This document shows, piece by piece, positions 1 through 9,685 of a DNA stretch of 64,000 nucleotides. How positions within the stretch are numbered: the first letter of the stretch is position 1; every line of letters begins with the position of its first letter. Below the pieces are notes generated by a model. It saw only the letters and a program-made list of their open reading frames with translations, was not told where the DNA came from and searched no databases. The stretch is from Lentibacillus juripiscarius JCM 12147. GTDB taxonomy: Bacteria; Bacillota; Bacilli; Bacillales_D; Amphibacillaceae. The stretch spans positions 62,001-126,000 of the forward strand of contig BBCA01000001.1 of the NCBI GenBank assembly GCA_001311805.1. The letters are read 5' to 3'. The position numbers and the translations under genes are program-made.

Positions 1-71
1 ACTATGATGTGAAAAACTCACAACAACTATTATACTAAAGGTTGACTCAAATGAAAAGATAAAATTGCATA

Positions 72-101
72 TTTACATGGAAGTGCCTTTTCCAATATGC
101 T
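72..101 (+). promoter_or_regulatory. Probable sigma-A promoter of the dgk-dck operon
   Basis: TTTACA at 72-77 and TATGCT at 96-101 are separated by 18 bases and lie about 50 bases upstream of the dgk start. The match to sigma-A consensus is moderate. Confidence 0.4.
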
Positions 102-148
102 AAAATAAACCGAGTCGACCAGATAATAGATTGATCGGAGGGTACATC

Positions 149-795
149 ATGCCAACTGTTCCGTTCATTGCAATCGAGGGTCCGATCGGGATTGGCAAGA
201 CATCACTTGCCAAAAAACTTTCCGCCCGTTTTGACTTTCATCTGCTGAAAGAAATAGTGGAAGAAAACCCATTTCTAGGAAAATTCTACGATAATATTGA
301 GGAATGGAGCTTCCAGACAGAAATGTTTTTTCTATGCAACCGGTTCAAGCAGCTGGAAGATATTGAACAGAAATATTTAAGAAAAAACAAGGCGGTCATC
401 GCCGATTATCATATATCCAAGAACATGATTTTTGCCAGGCGCACACTGCCGGCAGATAAATTTGATAAGTATGAACAGATTTACCACATTTAACGAAGGA
501 TATGCCTGTCCCGAATATTATGATTTACATGCATGCAAGCCTTGATACAATCCTGGAGCGCATTCGCAAACGCGGGAGAGATATTGAGCAAAATATTAAA
601 TCATCCTACCTGGCTCAGCTTGCCGACGATTACGAGGCATATATGAATGAATTTGAGATGCTTCATCCGGATATTCCGGTTATTCGCATTGACGGAGACA
701 AAATGGACTTTGTCAAACACCAGGATGACTTGGAGAACATTATCAGTCAAGTCAAGCAGCAAATGCAGTACCAACAGGCAATATCTAAACATTAA
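149..795 (+). CDS. dgk: Deoxyguanosine kinase, one frameshift
   Basis: Deoxynucleoside kinase of the dNK family, salvaging deoxyguanosine to dGMP in the cytosol. The ATG at 149 is preferred because GGAGGG (137-142) sits six bases upstream. The P-loop GPIGIGKTS is at residues 11-19, and the family C-terminal arginine-rich lid is visible as ERIRKRGRDIEQ. The frame breaks near 488-493, where a run of three T should probably be four; the restored product is about 215 aa, the usual length. It is followed by dck 11 bases later, as in the B. subtilis dck/dgk pair next to serS. Which member is dGK and which dCK/dAK rests on order and similarity to the B. subtilis proteins. Confidence 0.85.
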
Positions 796-806
796 AGGGG
801 AACAAA

Positions 807-1493
807 ATGATGAATTTACGTGCAAAATACCAGATACCAAATGACAGCATCATAACAGTCGCCGGCACCGTTGGCGTAGGTAAGTCAACGATGACAAAAA
901 CATTGGCGAACGCCCTCCATTTCAAAACCTCCTTTGAAAAGGTGGAAACGAATCCCTATCTAGAAAAGTTTTATAACGATTTTGAGCGGTGGAGCTTCCA
1001 TCTGCAAACCTACTTCCTGGCTGAACGTTTTAAGGAACAAAAACGGATTTTTGAATATGGTGGCGGGTTTGTTCAGGACCGCTCCATTTATGAAGACACC
1101 GGCATCTTTGCCAAAATGCACTATGAAAATGGGACGATGCCGAAAACAGATTATGAGACATATACGAACTTGTTTGAGGCAATGGTCATGACACCGTATT
1201 TCCCGCATCCGGATCTCCTGATTTACCTTGAAGGTTCATTTGACGAAGTACTCGAACGTATTCAGAGCCGCGGCAGGCAAATGGAACAGGACACACCTGT
1301 TTCCTACTGGAGAGAAATGTACGACCGTTATGAGGATTGGATAAACAACTTTAATGCATGTCCGATATTGCGTATCAATATATCTGATTACGATCTGATA
1401 GAACAAGAAGAGTCAATTGAGCCAATCCTTGAGAAAGTCGGCCATTTCATCCAGCAGGCACGGAAATGGAAGACAAGAGAATTTATTAAATAG
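807..1493 (+). CDS. dck: Deoxyadenosine/deoxycytidine kinase
   Basis: Intact 228-aa deoxynucleoside kinase, phosphorylating deoxycytidine and deoxyadenosine in dNTP salvage. P-loop GTVGVGKST is at residues 20-28; the DRS motif is in VQDRSIYED and the lid is ERIQSRGRQMEQ. The start is the ATG at 807 (or the next codon, also ATG) behind AAAGGGG. It is the second gene of a tight operon with dgk and a paralogue of it, sharing the NPFL/NPYLEKFY, WSF and AERF motifs. The neighbouring serS and tRNA-Ser are on the opposite strand, the same arrangement as in B. subtilis. Confidence 0.92.
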   Translation: MMNLRAKYQIPNDSIITVAGTVGVGKSTMTKTLANALHFKTSFEKVETNPYLEKFYNDFERWSFHLQTYFLAERFKEQKRIFEYGGGFVQDRSIYEDTGIFAKMHYENGTMPKTDYETYTNLFEAMVMTPYFPHPDLLIYLEGSFDEVLERIQSRGRQMEQDTPVSYWREMYDRYEDWINNFNACPILRINISDYDLIEQEESIEPILEKVGHFIQQARKWKTREFIK

Positions 1494-1528
1494 CAGGAAG
1501 GACTCCTAATCAGAAAGGAAGAATGATC

Positions 1529-1936
1529 ATGGCGACCATTCGGACGGAAAATGAACGGGATTTGGTCGTAGAAGCTGATTTGTCTGACCTGCAGGCATTC
1601 ATTGATGAAGCAGAACGGAATTTGGATGACTATAAAGATGAGATTGCCGTCATTCACGATAAGATGCCAAAGTTTGAATATATATACTTTTGCTCCTATG
1701 CCTATTCCACGTATCGCCTGCTCGAAGTGACATTTGACTTTGATACGAGTGAAGTCGTGCATATCCGGGTTTCCGCGCCTAATGAACTTTTCTATGCCTT
1801 CTATGGCATGATTGCAACACTCCACAAACAAGCAAAAGTACAGGAAAACAAGGAACTCGGTGCCAAACCGGTTCCTTGTTTATATTTTTCCCTAACTCAA
1901 TCGAGCGCTCACGAGCGGTTTCGACACAGCTCATGA
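1529..1936 (+). CDS. Uncharacterised small protein, 3' end uncertain
   Basis: I do not recognise this gene. It follows dck by 35 bases with AGAAAGGAAG just upstream of the ATG at 1529, so it is probably the last gene of the dgk-dck operon. The protein starts MATIRTENERDLVVEADLSD, is acidic and has no membrane segment or signal peptide. As read it is 135 aa, but the last part crosses the terminator hairpin at 1848-1879 and runs antisense into the end of proC. The real C-terminus is therefore likely earlier, after a lost or gained base; the plausible part ends around residue 105 (KQAKVQENKE). Confidence 0.5.
   Translation: MATIRTENERDLVVEADLSDLQAFIDEAERNLDDYKDEIAVIHDKMPKFEYIYFCSYAYSTYRLLEVTFDFDTSEVVHIRVSAPNELFYAFYGMIATLHKQAKVQENKELGAKPVPCLYFSLTQSSAHERFRHSS
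1848..1879 (+). terminator. Rho-independent terminator between the dck operon and proC
   Basis: ACAAGGAAC (1848-1856) pairs perfectly with GTTCCTTGT (1871-1879); an inner CGGT/ACCG extends the stem. A T-rich tract follows on the plus strand. It may act in both directions between the convergent operons. Confidence 0.75.
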
Positions 1937-2692
1937 CCGCTTCTTGAAAATTACCTTTATCCAAAGCCTCCAGCCCGGCCTGGGTCGTCCCCCCCCGGAC
2001 TTGTTATATTTTTACGAAGTTCAGCTGGATCCTGCCCAGAAGACTTCAACATTTCCCCGGCACCAGCAATTGTTTGTACAAGCAATTCGTGTGCAGTTTG
2101 TTTGCCAAGTCCCGCTTGTATGGCTGCCTCCTCCATTGCCTCGACCAGATAATACACATAGGCTGGTCCGCTTCCTGCAATGGCAGTAACCGTATGCATA
2201 TCTTCTTCGGCAACTTCTGTAGCTGTTCCGATTGTGCTGAACAAATGAAGGGCAGTACGGAGATGATCCCCGGTGGCATACTTTCCCTTTGTAACAGCCG
2301 TAGCAGACTCACCGGCTGCTGCGGATGTGTTCGGCATCGCTGATCACCGGTATGTCACGACCCAGCAACTGTGAAATCGTGTCAGTTGATACACCGGCGG
2401 CAACAGATATAAGCAGCTGATCACTATCTAAATGATCCCGAATGGAAGCAACGGCTGCCTTTATATCGTATGGCTTAACAGCAAGCAAAACGGTACGAGC
2501 ATCAGCAACAGCTTCCCGTTTATCCTCGACATATGGAATATGGTACTGCCTTTCTAAATGTTCCAGCCTCTCGAAATCCGATTTGTTTGTTACCATGATA
2601 TTTTCTTTTGGCAAAAACTCACTGGCCAGTATGCCGGATAAAATAGATTCAGCCATCGAACCAGCGCCAATAAATGCCATTTTTTCGGACAT
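1880..2692 (-). CDS. proC: Pyrroline-5-carboxylate reductase, frameshifted
   Basis: Reduces pyrroline-5-carboxylate to proline with NAD(P)H, the last step of proline synthesis. The N-terminus MSEKMAFIGAGSMAES carries the dinucleotide-binding GAGSM, and the family signatures MPNT and AIAGSGPAYVYYL are present. The ATG at 2692 follows GGAGGG. Frame breaks lie near 2335 (about two bases missing before RAMPNT) and at a C-run near 1990 (ITSPGG). Near 1886 an A-run of five instead of four would give the end RSIELGKI and a stop at 1880-1882, which I take as the true end, for about 270 aa. Expression is probably controlled by the T-box just upstream. Confidence 0.85.
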
Positions 2693-2726
2693 AATCCAAA
2701 TCCCTCCTTGAAATGAATGTAAAAAT

Positions 2727-2967
2727 CCCCAGTCCATCCTTGTAAAAGGACGGACTGGGGTTCCGTGGTACCACCTTTATTGGCATATCAAGATACAGTA
2801 TGCCCACTCTCTTTGATAACGCATTGGGTATGCGGTCAGACATTGCTGACAACTCCAAGGCAGGTTTCACGTTAGCTTCATCCGATGGAATCTCGCAGCC
2901 GGTGAATTCCAATCTCTTGCGGCAGCTTTCCGCTACTGACCTCTTCTTCGTTCGTTTACCTTTATTT
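2727..2967 (-). promoter_or_regulatory. T-box leader of proC
   Basis: The minus strand carries the T-box sequence GGTGGTACCACGGAA (plus-strand 2761-2775), followed by a strong terminator (CCCCAGTCC pairing with GGACTGGGG, 2727-2760, then a T-run). The upstream region has stem I features: AGTA of the S-turn, and a specifier region reading GTGAAACCTGCC. CCT in this loop would decode proline, as expected for proC. The register aligned with the serS leader would instead read ACC (Thr). The T-box senses uncharged tRNA and allows readthrough on starvation. Confidence 0.9.
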
Positions 2968-2973
2968 CCATGT

Positions 2974-3002
2974 ACTATACCTGCTGCCACTCGTAATGTC
3001 AA
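2974..3002 (-). promoter_or_regulatory. Sigma-A promoter of the proC T-box transcript
   Basis: TTGACA (plus-strand 2997-3002) and TATAGT (2974-2979), 17-bp spacer, reading toward proC. Near-perfect consensus. Confidence 0.85.
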
Positions 3003-3023
3003 GTGGTAGTCAGGTTGAAATCG

Positions 3024-3105
3024 CGACGTCCTCGAAAAAGGAACCCGCTTTTTCTTCGTGCGATGTAATTGCTGCCGAAGCCATCCTTGTCCTGTACGTC
3101 GAAAA
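3024..3105. repeat. Intergenic repeat C, first copy
   Basis: A stretch containing TCCTCGAAAA, then TTTTCTTCGTGCGATG, GCTGCCGAAGCC and TCCTTGTCCTG. The same blocks in the same order recur at 9055-9123 inside the miniature element upstream of serS. It lies between the tRNA-Ser gene and the proC promoter and has no plausible coding content. Confidence 0.7.
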
Positions 3106-3175
3106 AACCGCTACAGAAAATGTAACGGCCTGGTGGTTCTATCTCCAATTTTATGCGCGTTTGAAATTAAATGGA

Positions 3176-3264
3176 GGAGGTAGAGGGATTCGAACCCCCG
3201 CGCGGTTTGACCAGCCTGTCGGTTTTCAAGACCGATCCCTTCAGCCCGACTTGGGTATACCTCC
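3176..3264 (-). tRNA. trnS-Ser: tRNA-Ser(UGA)
   Basis: The minus strand folds as an 89-nt class II tRNA: acceptor GGAGGTA/TACCTCC, a long variable arm, T-arm GGGGGTTCGAATCCC, and anticodon loop CTTGAAA with anticodon TGA. CCA is not encoded. A tRNA-Ser next to serS is the arrangement seen in Bacillus. Confidence 0.95.
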
Positions 3265-3278
3265 ATAAGACAAAATAT

Positions 3279-3307
3279 ACTATACCATTCATATAGGACA
3301 TTGTCAA
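3279..3307 (-). promoter_or_regulatory. Promoter of tRNA-Ser
   Basis: TTGACA (3302-3307 on the plus coordinate) and TATAGT (3279-3284) with a 17-bp spacer, 15 bases before the tRNA 5' end. Confidence 0.85.
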
Positions 3308-3332
3308 CGGAGGCAGCCATTTTTTAAGCTGA

Positions 3333-4529
3333 TTAAGTGACCTCTTTGAATTCCCGGTAAATTTCCTCATACAAAGTCCTGTCCGTCAGAAGCTCTAATA
3401 CTGTTAAAGCAGCTGCTTTAGCCCCTAGTATAAGTGCTTCATCTCCTTTTCCGACTTTGCTGCTTCTCTGAATTCAACGGTATGGCCTACTAAATCACTT
3501 GGACCAATTTTAATATGTGGATGGATCGTCGGAACAACTTGACTCACATTGCCAACATCTGTGGAACCAAATGCGGTTCTTTCCTCCAAATTCACCGTCT
3601 CTCCCAAGCTTTCCATAACTTCTTTAAAGACGTTGTCAAAACGGTGATTAATAATAAAGTTATCTACTTCATTCTGAAAAGAAGAAATCTGTACCGATGC
3701 GCCTGTTGCCAGAGCTGCACCATTTGCAATCCCCTTTACTTTTTCTGTTATTTCATTGAGTACGGTTCTTGTCGCCGCACGTATAAAAAATCTTGCTTTC
3801 GCATATTCCGGAACGATATTCGGTGCATCACCACCATCGGTAATAATGCCGTGGATCCTTACATCAGAGGGAAGGTGCTGACGCAATGCATTAACGCCAT
3901 TGAATAACTGAATGACACTATCCAATGCATTAATGCCCTTTTCAGGTGCTGCTGATGCGTGTGCCGGTTTACCAAAAACTCAAAGTCCAGTGGATCAACA
4001 CCCAGCGTTGGGCCGGTTAAAGTTGTTTCATTGCCAGGATGAAGCATGATTGCGGCGTCTATTCCTTCAAGCAAACCTGCCTTTACAAAACTTCCTTTCG
4101 CACTTCCATTTGGCCCGCCTTCTTCTGCAGGCGTTCCAAGTACGAAAAGTTCCCCGCCTATGTCGTCGATTACCTTACTTAATGCAACTGCAGCTGCAAC
4201 GCTTGTTGTTCCAATGATATTATGCCCGCAAGCATGGCCGATTTCCGGTAATGCGTCATACTCTGCCAACAGTCCAATTCTAAGCCCATTTTTCTTCCCC
4301 TTTCTGCTGGCCAAAAATGCCGTTTCATGCCCTGCAACACCTTTGTCTACATGGAATCCTTCATCAGTTAAAATATCCGTTAAAACCTTTGAAGCAAAAA
4401 TTCCTCATTTCCAACCTCCGGATGATTGTGGATATCATGACTCGTCTGAAGATAGCGTGCCTTATTGTCTTCAATGTTCTCCGTAATACGCATTCTAATC
4501 TCCTGCAAATTGCTTTTTGTCACTGCCAT
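3333..4529 (-). CDS. M20-family amidohydrolase (AbgB/hippurate hydrolase-like), frameshifted
   Basis: Cytosolic zinc-type amidohydrolase of peptidase family M20, acting on N-acyl amino acids or related amides. The signature LLAEYDALPEIGHACGHN holds the metal-binding Asp, His and Cys-Gly-His residues, and GTPAEEGGPNGSAKG is typical of the AbgB branch. The N-terminus begins MAVTKSNLQEIRMRIT at the ATG at 4529. Frame breaks lie near 4395 (run in AAGGTTTT) and near 3980; the restored length is about 398 aa. It follows metQ by about 125 bases on the same strand, so it probably belongs to the SAM-riboswitch regulon and may release methionine or another sulfur compound from an N-acyl form. The substrate is inferred from context only. 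Confidence 0.8.
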
Positions 4530-4655
4530 TCCAAACACCTCTTTGTGATTTATTACCTAGTCCGCATCCCACATACATTTTTGCTTTCCGCGGTCGAGTG
4601 TTTTCTTCCATCAAATAACAACAATCTATACGAAAGCAGCCTTTATTATGAATGG

Positions 4656-5470
4656 TTACCAGCCTATTTTCTCCAATGGTACAAAAGTCGGTATCTGGTT
4701 TCCGTCGTATTCCTTTTCTATCAGTTCCTTCACATCGTCGGACTGGTATATATCAGCTAATTTCTGCAGTGTTTCGTCATCTTTATCTTTTTCCTGTACG
4801 GCAATGATGTTAATGTATGGTGTTGCTGTTTCATTCTCATGAAAAATGGAATCGTCTAATGGACTGAAGCCTGCGTCGACAGCAATACCGTTATTGATGA
4901 TGGATGCTGCAACATCTGGCAGGACACGCGGCGTTTGTGCGGCCACAAGTGTTTCAAACGTCAGACTCTTTGGATTTTCCGCAATTTTATCGATAGACCC
5001 GTTCCCATCAAAATCCTCCACAAGTTCAATTAGTCCGGCTTCCTGAAGCAGCAGCAATCCGCGGCCCATATTCGTTGCTTCCTTTGGCAAGGCAATAGTT
5101 GCACCTTCTGGAATTTCTTCCGGAGAATCATATTTTTCAGAGTAAAGCCCCATTGGTGCGATGACTGTTGTCGCAATCGGTGCTAAATCCAAATCGTGCT
5201 CCTCGATAAATGCATCAAAATAAGATACTGTCTGAAAGGCGTTAGCATCCAGTTCCCCTTCCGCTAATGCCAGATTTGGCTGAACATAATCAGAAAAGCG
5301 GACAATCTCAACATTTATTCCTTCTTTTTCAGCCTTTTTAGCAACAAATCCCAGACCGTTGTATCCGAACCACTGATCCCAACTTTTACAGTTGATACTG
5401 CATCACTGGAACATGCACTGCTAACCGCTATTAAACTCATAAACAATAAAAACAAACCAATTTTTCTCAT
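4656..5470 (-). CDS. metQ: MetQ-type methionine-binding lipoprotein, one frameshift
   Basis: Substrate-binding lipoprotein of the NlpA/MetQ family, delivering methionine or a derivative to MetNI at the membrane surface. The signal peptide MRKIGLFLLFMSLIAVSSAC has its lipidated Cys at residue 20. The mature part shows LALAEGELDANAFQ and the ALPKEATNMGRGLLLL motif of MetQ. The start ATG at 5470 follows AAGGGGTG. One frame break near 5365 (WDLLLKR should read WDFVAKKAEK) restores about 271 aa, the normal size. It lies 24 bases downstream of metI. Confidence 0.88.
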
Positions 5471-5494
5471 ATTTCCTGCACCCCTTTGATATGT

Positions 5495-6148
5495 TCAGCT
5501 CTTAACGCCGTCTAACTTTTTTGATAAAACATTCCCTGTCGTTTGCAATCCCTGCACCATGACAACCAGAATGGCTACGGTAATGACCATCACTGCCGTA
5601 TCAAATCGCTGATAGCCATATGTGATCGCCAAATCACCAAGACCTCCCCCGCCAATGGCACCAGCCATAGCTGATGCACCAACTAACCCAATGGTTGCGA
5701 TCGTTAATCCCAGTAAAAGTGAACTTAATGCTTCCGGTATCAAAAAACGAATAATGATTTGCCATGGTGTCGCTCCCATTGCTTGTGCCGCCTCCATCAC
5801 ACCCGGGTCAACCTCAAGCAGGGAGTTTTCAATTAACCGGGCAATGTATGGGCCTGAAAAAGCACCATTGGCACAATTGCAGCTGCAGTACCAATGATGT
5901 CCCGACAATCAAGCGTGTAAATGGAATAACAGCAACCATCAGGATAATGAAAGGTATGGAACGGAACACGTTTACGAACGCATTCAGCACCTTAAAGATT
6001 AGAGCATTTTCCCATAAATGCCTTCACGGGTTACGACAAGCAAGATTCCTAACGGCAAACCAATTAGTATAGCAAACAATAATGAAAATACCACCATTGC
6101 AGCAGTTTCCCCCAATGCTGCAATAATTTGATTCCAATCAACCAGCAT
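5495..6148 (-). CDS. metI: MetI-type ABC permease, frameshifted
   Basis: Integral-membrane permease of the methionine ABC transporter. Sequence from [18 protein letters not shown] through LPLGILLVV has the hydrophobic helices of MetI. The EAA-type coupling loop is EAAQAMGATPWQII, and the C-terminus reads GAIGGGGLGDLAITYGYQRF, a family hallmark. Breaks near 6010, 5893 and 5870 all restore with a single base each, giving about 218 aa. Its start overlaps the end of metN by 11 bases, so translation is probably coupled. Confidence 0.85.
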
Positions 6149-7167
6149 CTTCCAAAACCTCCTTAATCGTTACTTCTTGCTGATTAATATACATGAGTAC
6201 CCTATTAATCTCTTTCGTTTCTCCCTGAAATTGAATAACCAAATTTCCAAATGGTATTCCCTGTAATTCAGTTATGTTGCCAAACAACACATTTACTTCC
6301 ACATTAAAATGCTTCGCTATTTGTGAAAGCAGCGGATCCCCGGTAGCTTCACCAAAAACACAACTCGGTAAATCTGGTTCGTTTCCCCTTGAGAACGGAT
6401 TAATTGATGGACAGATTCCGGTATTTCATCATGCATGACCGTGCTGACAAATTGTAGGCAACGGCTGTCTTTGGCCGAGCAAACACTTCAAAAACAGAAC
6501 CGGATTCCACTACTTCACCCTGATCAAGAACGGCGACCTTATCACAAATCTCGCGAATAACTCCCATCTCATGCGTAATAATCAAAATGGTAATGTTATA
6601 TTCCTGATTAATCTTTTTCAGCAGATTTAAAATCGAATTAGTTGTCTGCGGATCAAGTGCCGATGTTGCTTCATCACACAGCAGGACTGATGGCTGCGTT
6701 GCTAAGGCCCGTGCAATGCCTACCCGCTGTTTCTGTCCTCCTGATAATTGGTCCGGATAGTTATCTGCTTTGTCACGCAGCCCAACGAAATCCAGCAATT
6801 CCTCGACCCGCTTCTTCACCTCTTCTTTTGGTTTTTTCATAAGCAATAATGGCATTGCCACATTGGTGAAAACTGTTTTAGAATCTAGCAGGTTGAAATG
6901 CTGGAAAATCATACCGATATCTCGTTTTGCTTCTCTTAATTCCTTAGGGGAAAGGCGAAGCAAATCCTGATTATTAACAGTAATCGTTCCATGGGTTGGC
7001 CGCTCAAGCAGATTGACACAGCGGATCAATGAACTTTTCCCAGCGCCGCTGAAGCCAATAACACCATATATTTCACCTTTCTCAATCTGTAAATTCACAT
7101 CATCCAAGGCCTTAACTTCCTTTTCTCCACCTTGATAAATTTTTGTGACATTCTCTAATGTAATCAA
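6138..7167 (-). CDS. metN: MetN-type ABC ATPase with C-terminal NIL domain, frameshifted
   Basis: ATPase of the methionine importer. [12 protein letters not shown] begins at 7167; Walker [10 protein letters not shown], signature LSGGQKQR, Walker [13 protein letters not shown] and the H-loop THEM are all present. After AVAYN the frame shifts (near 6450) and again near 6370. The restored tail, about 95 residues, is the NIL regulatory domain that senses intracellular methionine in this family and ends KEVLEDAG. Full length is then about 343 aa, as expected. It is the first gene of the metNIQ operon and is preceded by two SAM-I riboswitches. Confidence 0.92.
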
Positions 7168-7192
7168 TGATTCCCCTCCTTAAAGTAAAAAA

Positions 7193-7223
7193 ATACCTCT
7201 TTCTGATAGATAGGAAGAGGCAT
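7193..7223 (-). terminator. Terminator of the proximal SAM riboswitch
   Basis: On the minus strand ATGCCTCTT pairs with AAGAGGTAT (7193-7223) and is followed by a run of seven T. It sits just upstream of the metN ribosome-binding site and is the expression platform of the adjacent aptamer. Confidence 0.85.
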
Positions 7224-7237
7224 TTTTGTATTATCCT

Positions 7238-7347
7238 CTTCTTATCTTTCAAGTCTGTTGCTTGCTGGATTTGGCACAGTACTAAAAAAAAAAAGTCCGC
7301 TGCCGAGGCTTCCAAGGGCCAGTCCCTCCACCTCTCTGGATAAGAAG
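7238..7347 (-). promoter_or_regulatory. SAM-I riboswitch (S-box), proximal copy
   Basis: The minus strand shows the S-box core CTTATCCAGAGAGGTGGAGG, then GACTGGCCC, GGAAGCCTCGGCAGCGGAC and AGTACTGTGCCAAATCCAGC. P1 closes with GATAAGAAG (7238-7246 pairing with 7339-7347). An unusually long T-run (11 bases) replaces part of the P3 arm and its exact length is doubtful. Binding S-adenosylmethionine should favour the terminator at 7193-7223. Confidence 0.95.
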
Positions 7348-7399
7348 TTCGTTCTTATTTAGTTTTGGAAATGAAAAAATCTCTTCTTATGGTCAAAAT

Positions 7400-7436
7400 A
7401 AAAAGAGATTTGCAAACAGATCCGCTCTCTCTTCTT
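7400..7436 (-). terminator. Terminator of the distal SAM riboswitch
   Basis: The minus strand reads AAGAGA, a 20-nt loop region, TCTCTT and then TTTATTTT. The hairpin is short, but position and T-tract fit a riboswitch terminator. Confidence 0.55.
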
Positions 7437-7536
7437 ATTTTCCAAGCAAATGCTTGTTGGATTTGGCACAGTACTTAAATAAGTCCGCTGCCGAGGTTTC
7501 CAAGGGCCAATTCCCTCCACCTCTCTAAATAAGAAG
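7431..7536 (-). promoter_or_regulatory. SAM-I riboswitch (S-box), distal copy
   Basis: A second complete S-box 5' of the first: AGAGAGGTGGAGGGAATTGG, GGAAACCTCGGCAGCGGAC, AGTACTGTGCCAAATCCAAC. P1 is AAATAAGAAG pairing with CTTCTTATTT (7431-7440 with 7527-7536). It diverges from the proximal copy mainly in P1 and P3, so it is a separately maintained aptamer and not an assembly echo. Confidence 0.95.
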
Positions 7537-7559
7537 TTTGATTATTTAATTTAAAATAA

Positions 7560-7588
7560 AGCTTACTATCATTTAGATTATTTGTCAA
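7560..7588 (-). promoter_or_regulatory. Promoter of the metNIQ operon
   Basis: TTGACA (7583-7588) and TAAGCT (7560-7565) separated by 17 bases, about 25 bases upstream of the distal SAM aptamer. Perfect -35, weak -10. Confidence 0.6.
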
Positions 7589-7623
7589 TACATTTTAAAA
7601 ATAAATCTGATCCAGTTACTTGA

Positions 7624-8898
<1,275 letters not shown>

Positions 8899-8928
8899 GG
8901 CTATATCCTCCTTTTAGTGTTTAAAATA

Positions 8929-9410
8929 GGCTCTTTTCGCACATGTTGTTGTTTTTCGCAGTTGATAAAAAAGCGACATACTGAAAACTAATTTGTGTTC
9001 GACACCGCAACAATGGTAAGAAGTCGAATAGCACAAAACCAGCGAGGAAATACACGGAGACTCCTCGAAAATAAAACCAATTTTCTTCGTGCGATGCATC
9101 GCTGCCGAAGCCTTCCTTGTCCTGCGGGAACAGTGGCCTACGTGAGACCCCGCAGAACGGAGTTCGAGGAGGCTCACGGGTCACCCGCGGAAAGCGACGA
9201 GCAAGACATCCACCGAGTAAACTGCGAGTTGCGAGGAGCGTATGCTTCACCGATAAAACCTGCTACGCGACGAGCACCCAAGTGTATTTCCGGAGCGGTA
9301 TCATGGAACTAAACCATTTCTTCAAGTTGTGTTGCATTTTATGGAGAATGTTAAGTAAGGTTCATCTTAACCCCCTGGTGCGAATAGCAATAATCTTTTC
9401 GAAAACAGCC
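8929..9410. mobile_element. ISL3-like miniature element (MITE) in the serS leader
   Basis: A 482-bp non-coding element bounded by inverted ends GGCTCTTTTCGCACATGTTG (left) and GGCTGTTTTCGAAAAGATTA (right, reverse complement) and flanked by a perfect 8-bp direct repeat TTAAAATA (8921-8928 and 9411-9418). The GGCTCTTTT ends and 8-bp duplications are the hallmark of ISL3-family transposition. Inside are repeat C (9055-9123) and a repeat-A hairpin (closing stem GGAAATACAC/GTGTATTTCC at 9046-9055 and 9282-9291). No transposase is present, so it would need one in trans. Confidence 0.85.
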
Positions 9411-9430
9411 TTAAAATAAATATTAAAAAA

Positions 9431-9672
9431 CTCCCGTCCCTGTTTTAATTCAGACGGGAGTGCTGTTCCCGCGTTGCCACCCTTATTGAAGAAAAATGTG
9501 CATTCCTCTTCCGGCTCGCTCAGATAACGGTTGATGGCCGGGTTCACCTACTAAAAAGTTCAGCAAACCAGTTCAAGGACGGATTCACAGGCAGCTCCCA
9601 CTGGTTCTCACCTGCCACCAGCTCTCTGAAGTAAGCTTTCCTGTTACTATTTCCTCTCATAACTGTTTAAGT
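9431..9672 (-). promoter_or_regulatory. T-box leader of serS
   Basis: The minus strand has the T-box motif AAGGGTGGCAACGCGGGAAC (9465-9484), followed by a terminator ACTCCCGTC/GACGGGAGT with a T-run (9425-9460). Stem I shows AGTA and the specifier loop GTGAATCCGTCC, where TCC decodes serine. A -10 TATAAT is at 9679-9684, but no good -35 precedes it because repeat B abuts it at 9686. Confidence 0.93.
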
Positions 9673-9685
9673 AATTCTATTATAG

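Noticed and set aside
2649..3002. A 117-codon reading frame antisense to the proC start region
   Set aside because: It lies wholly within the T-box leader, whose structure and promoter explain the sequence.
8914..9419. Several 80-110 codon open frames upstream of serS on both strands
   Set aside because: They come from the GC-rich repeat inside the miniature element; they lack ribosome sites and do not resemble any protein.
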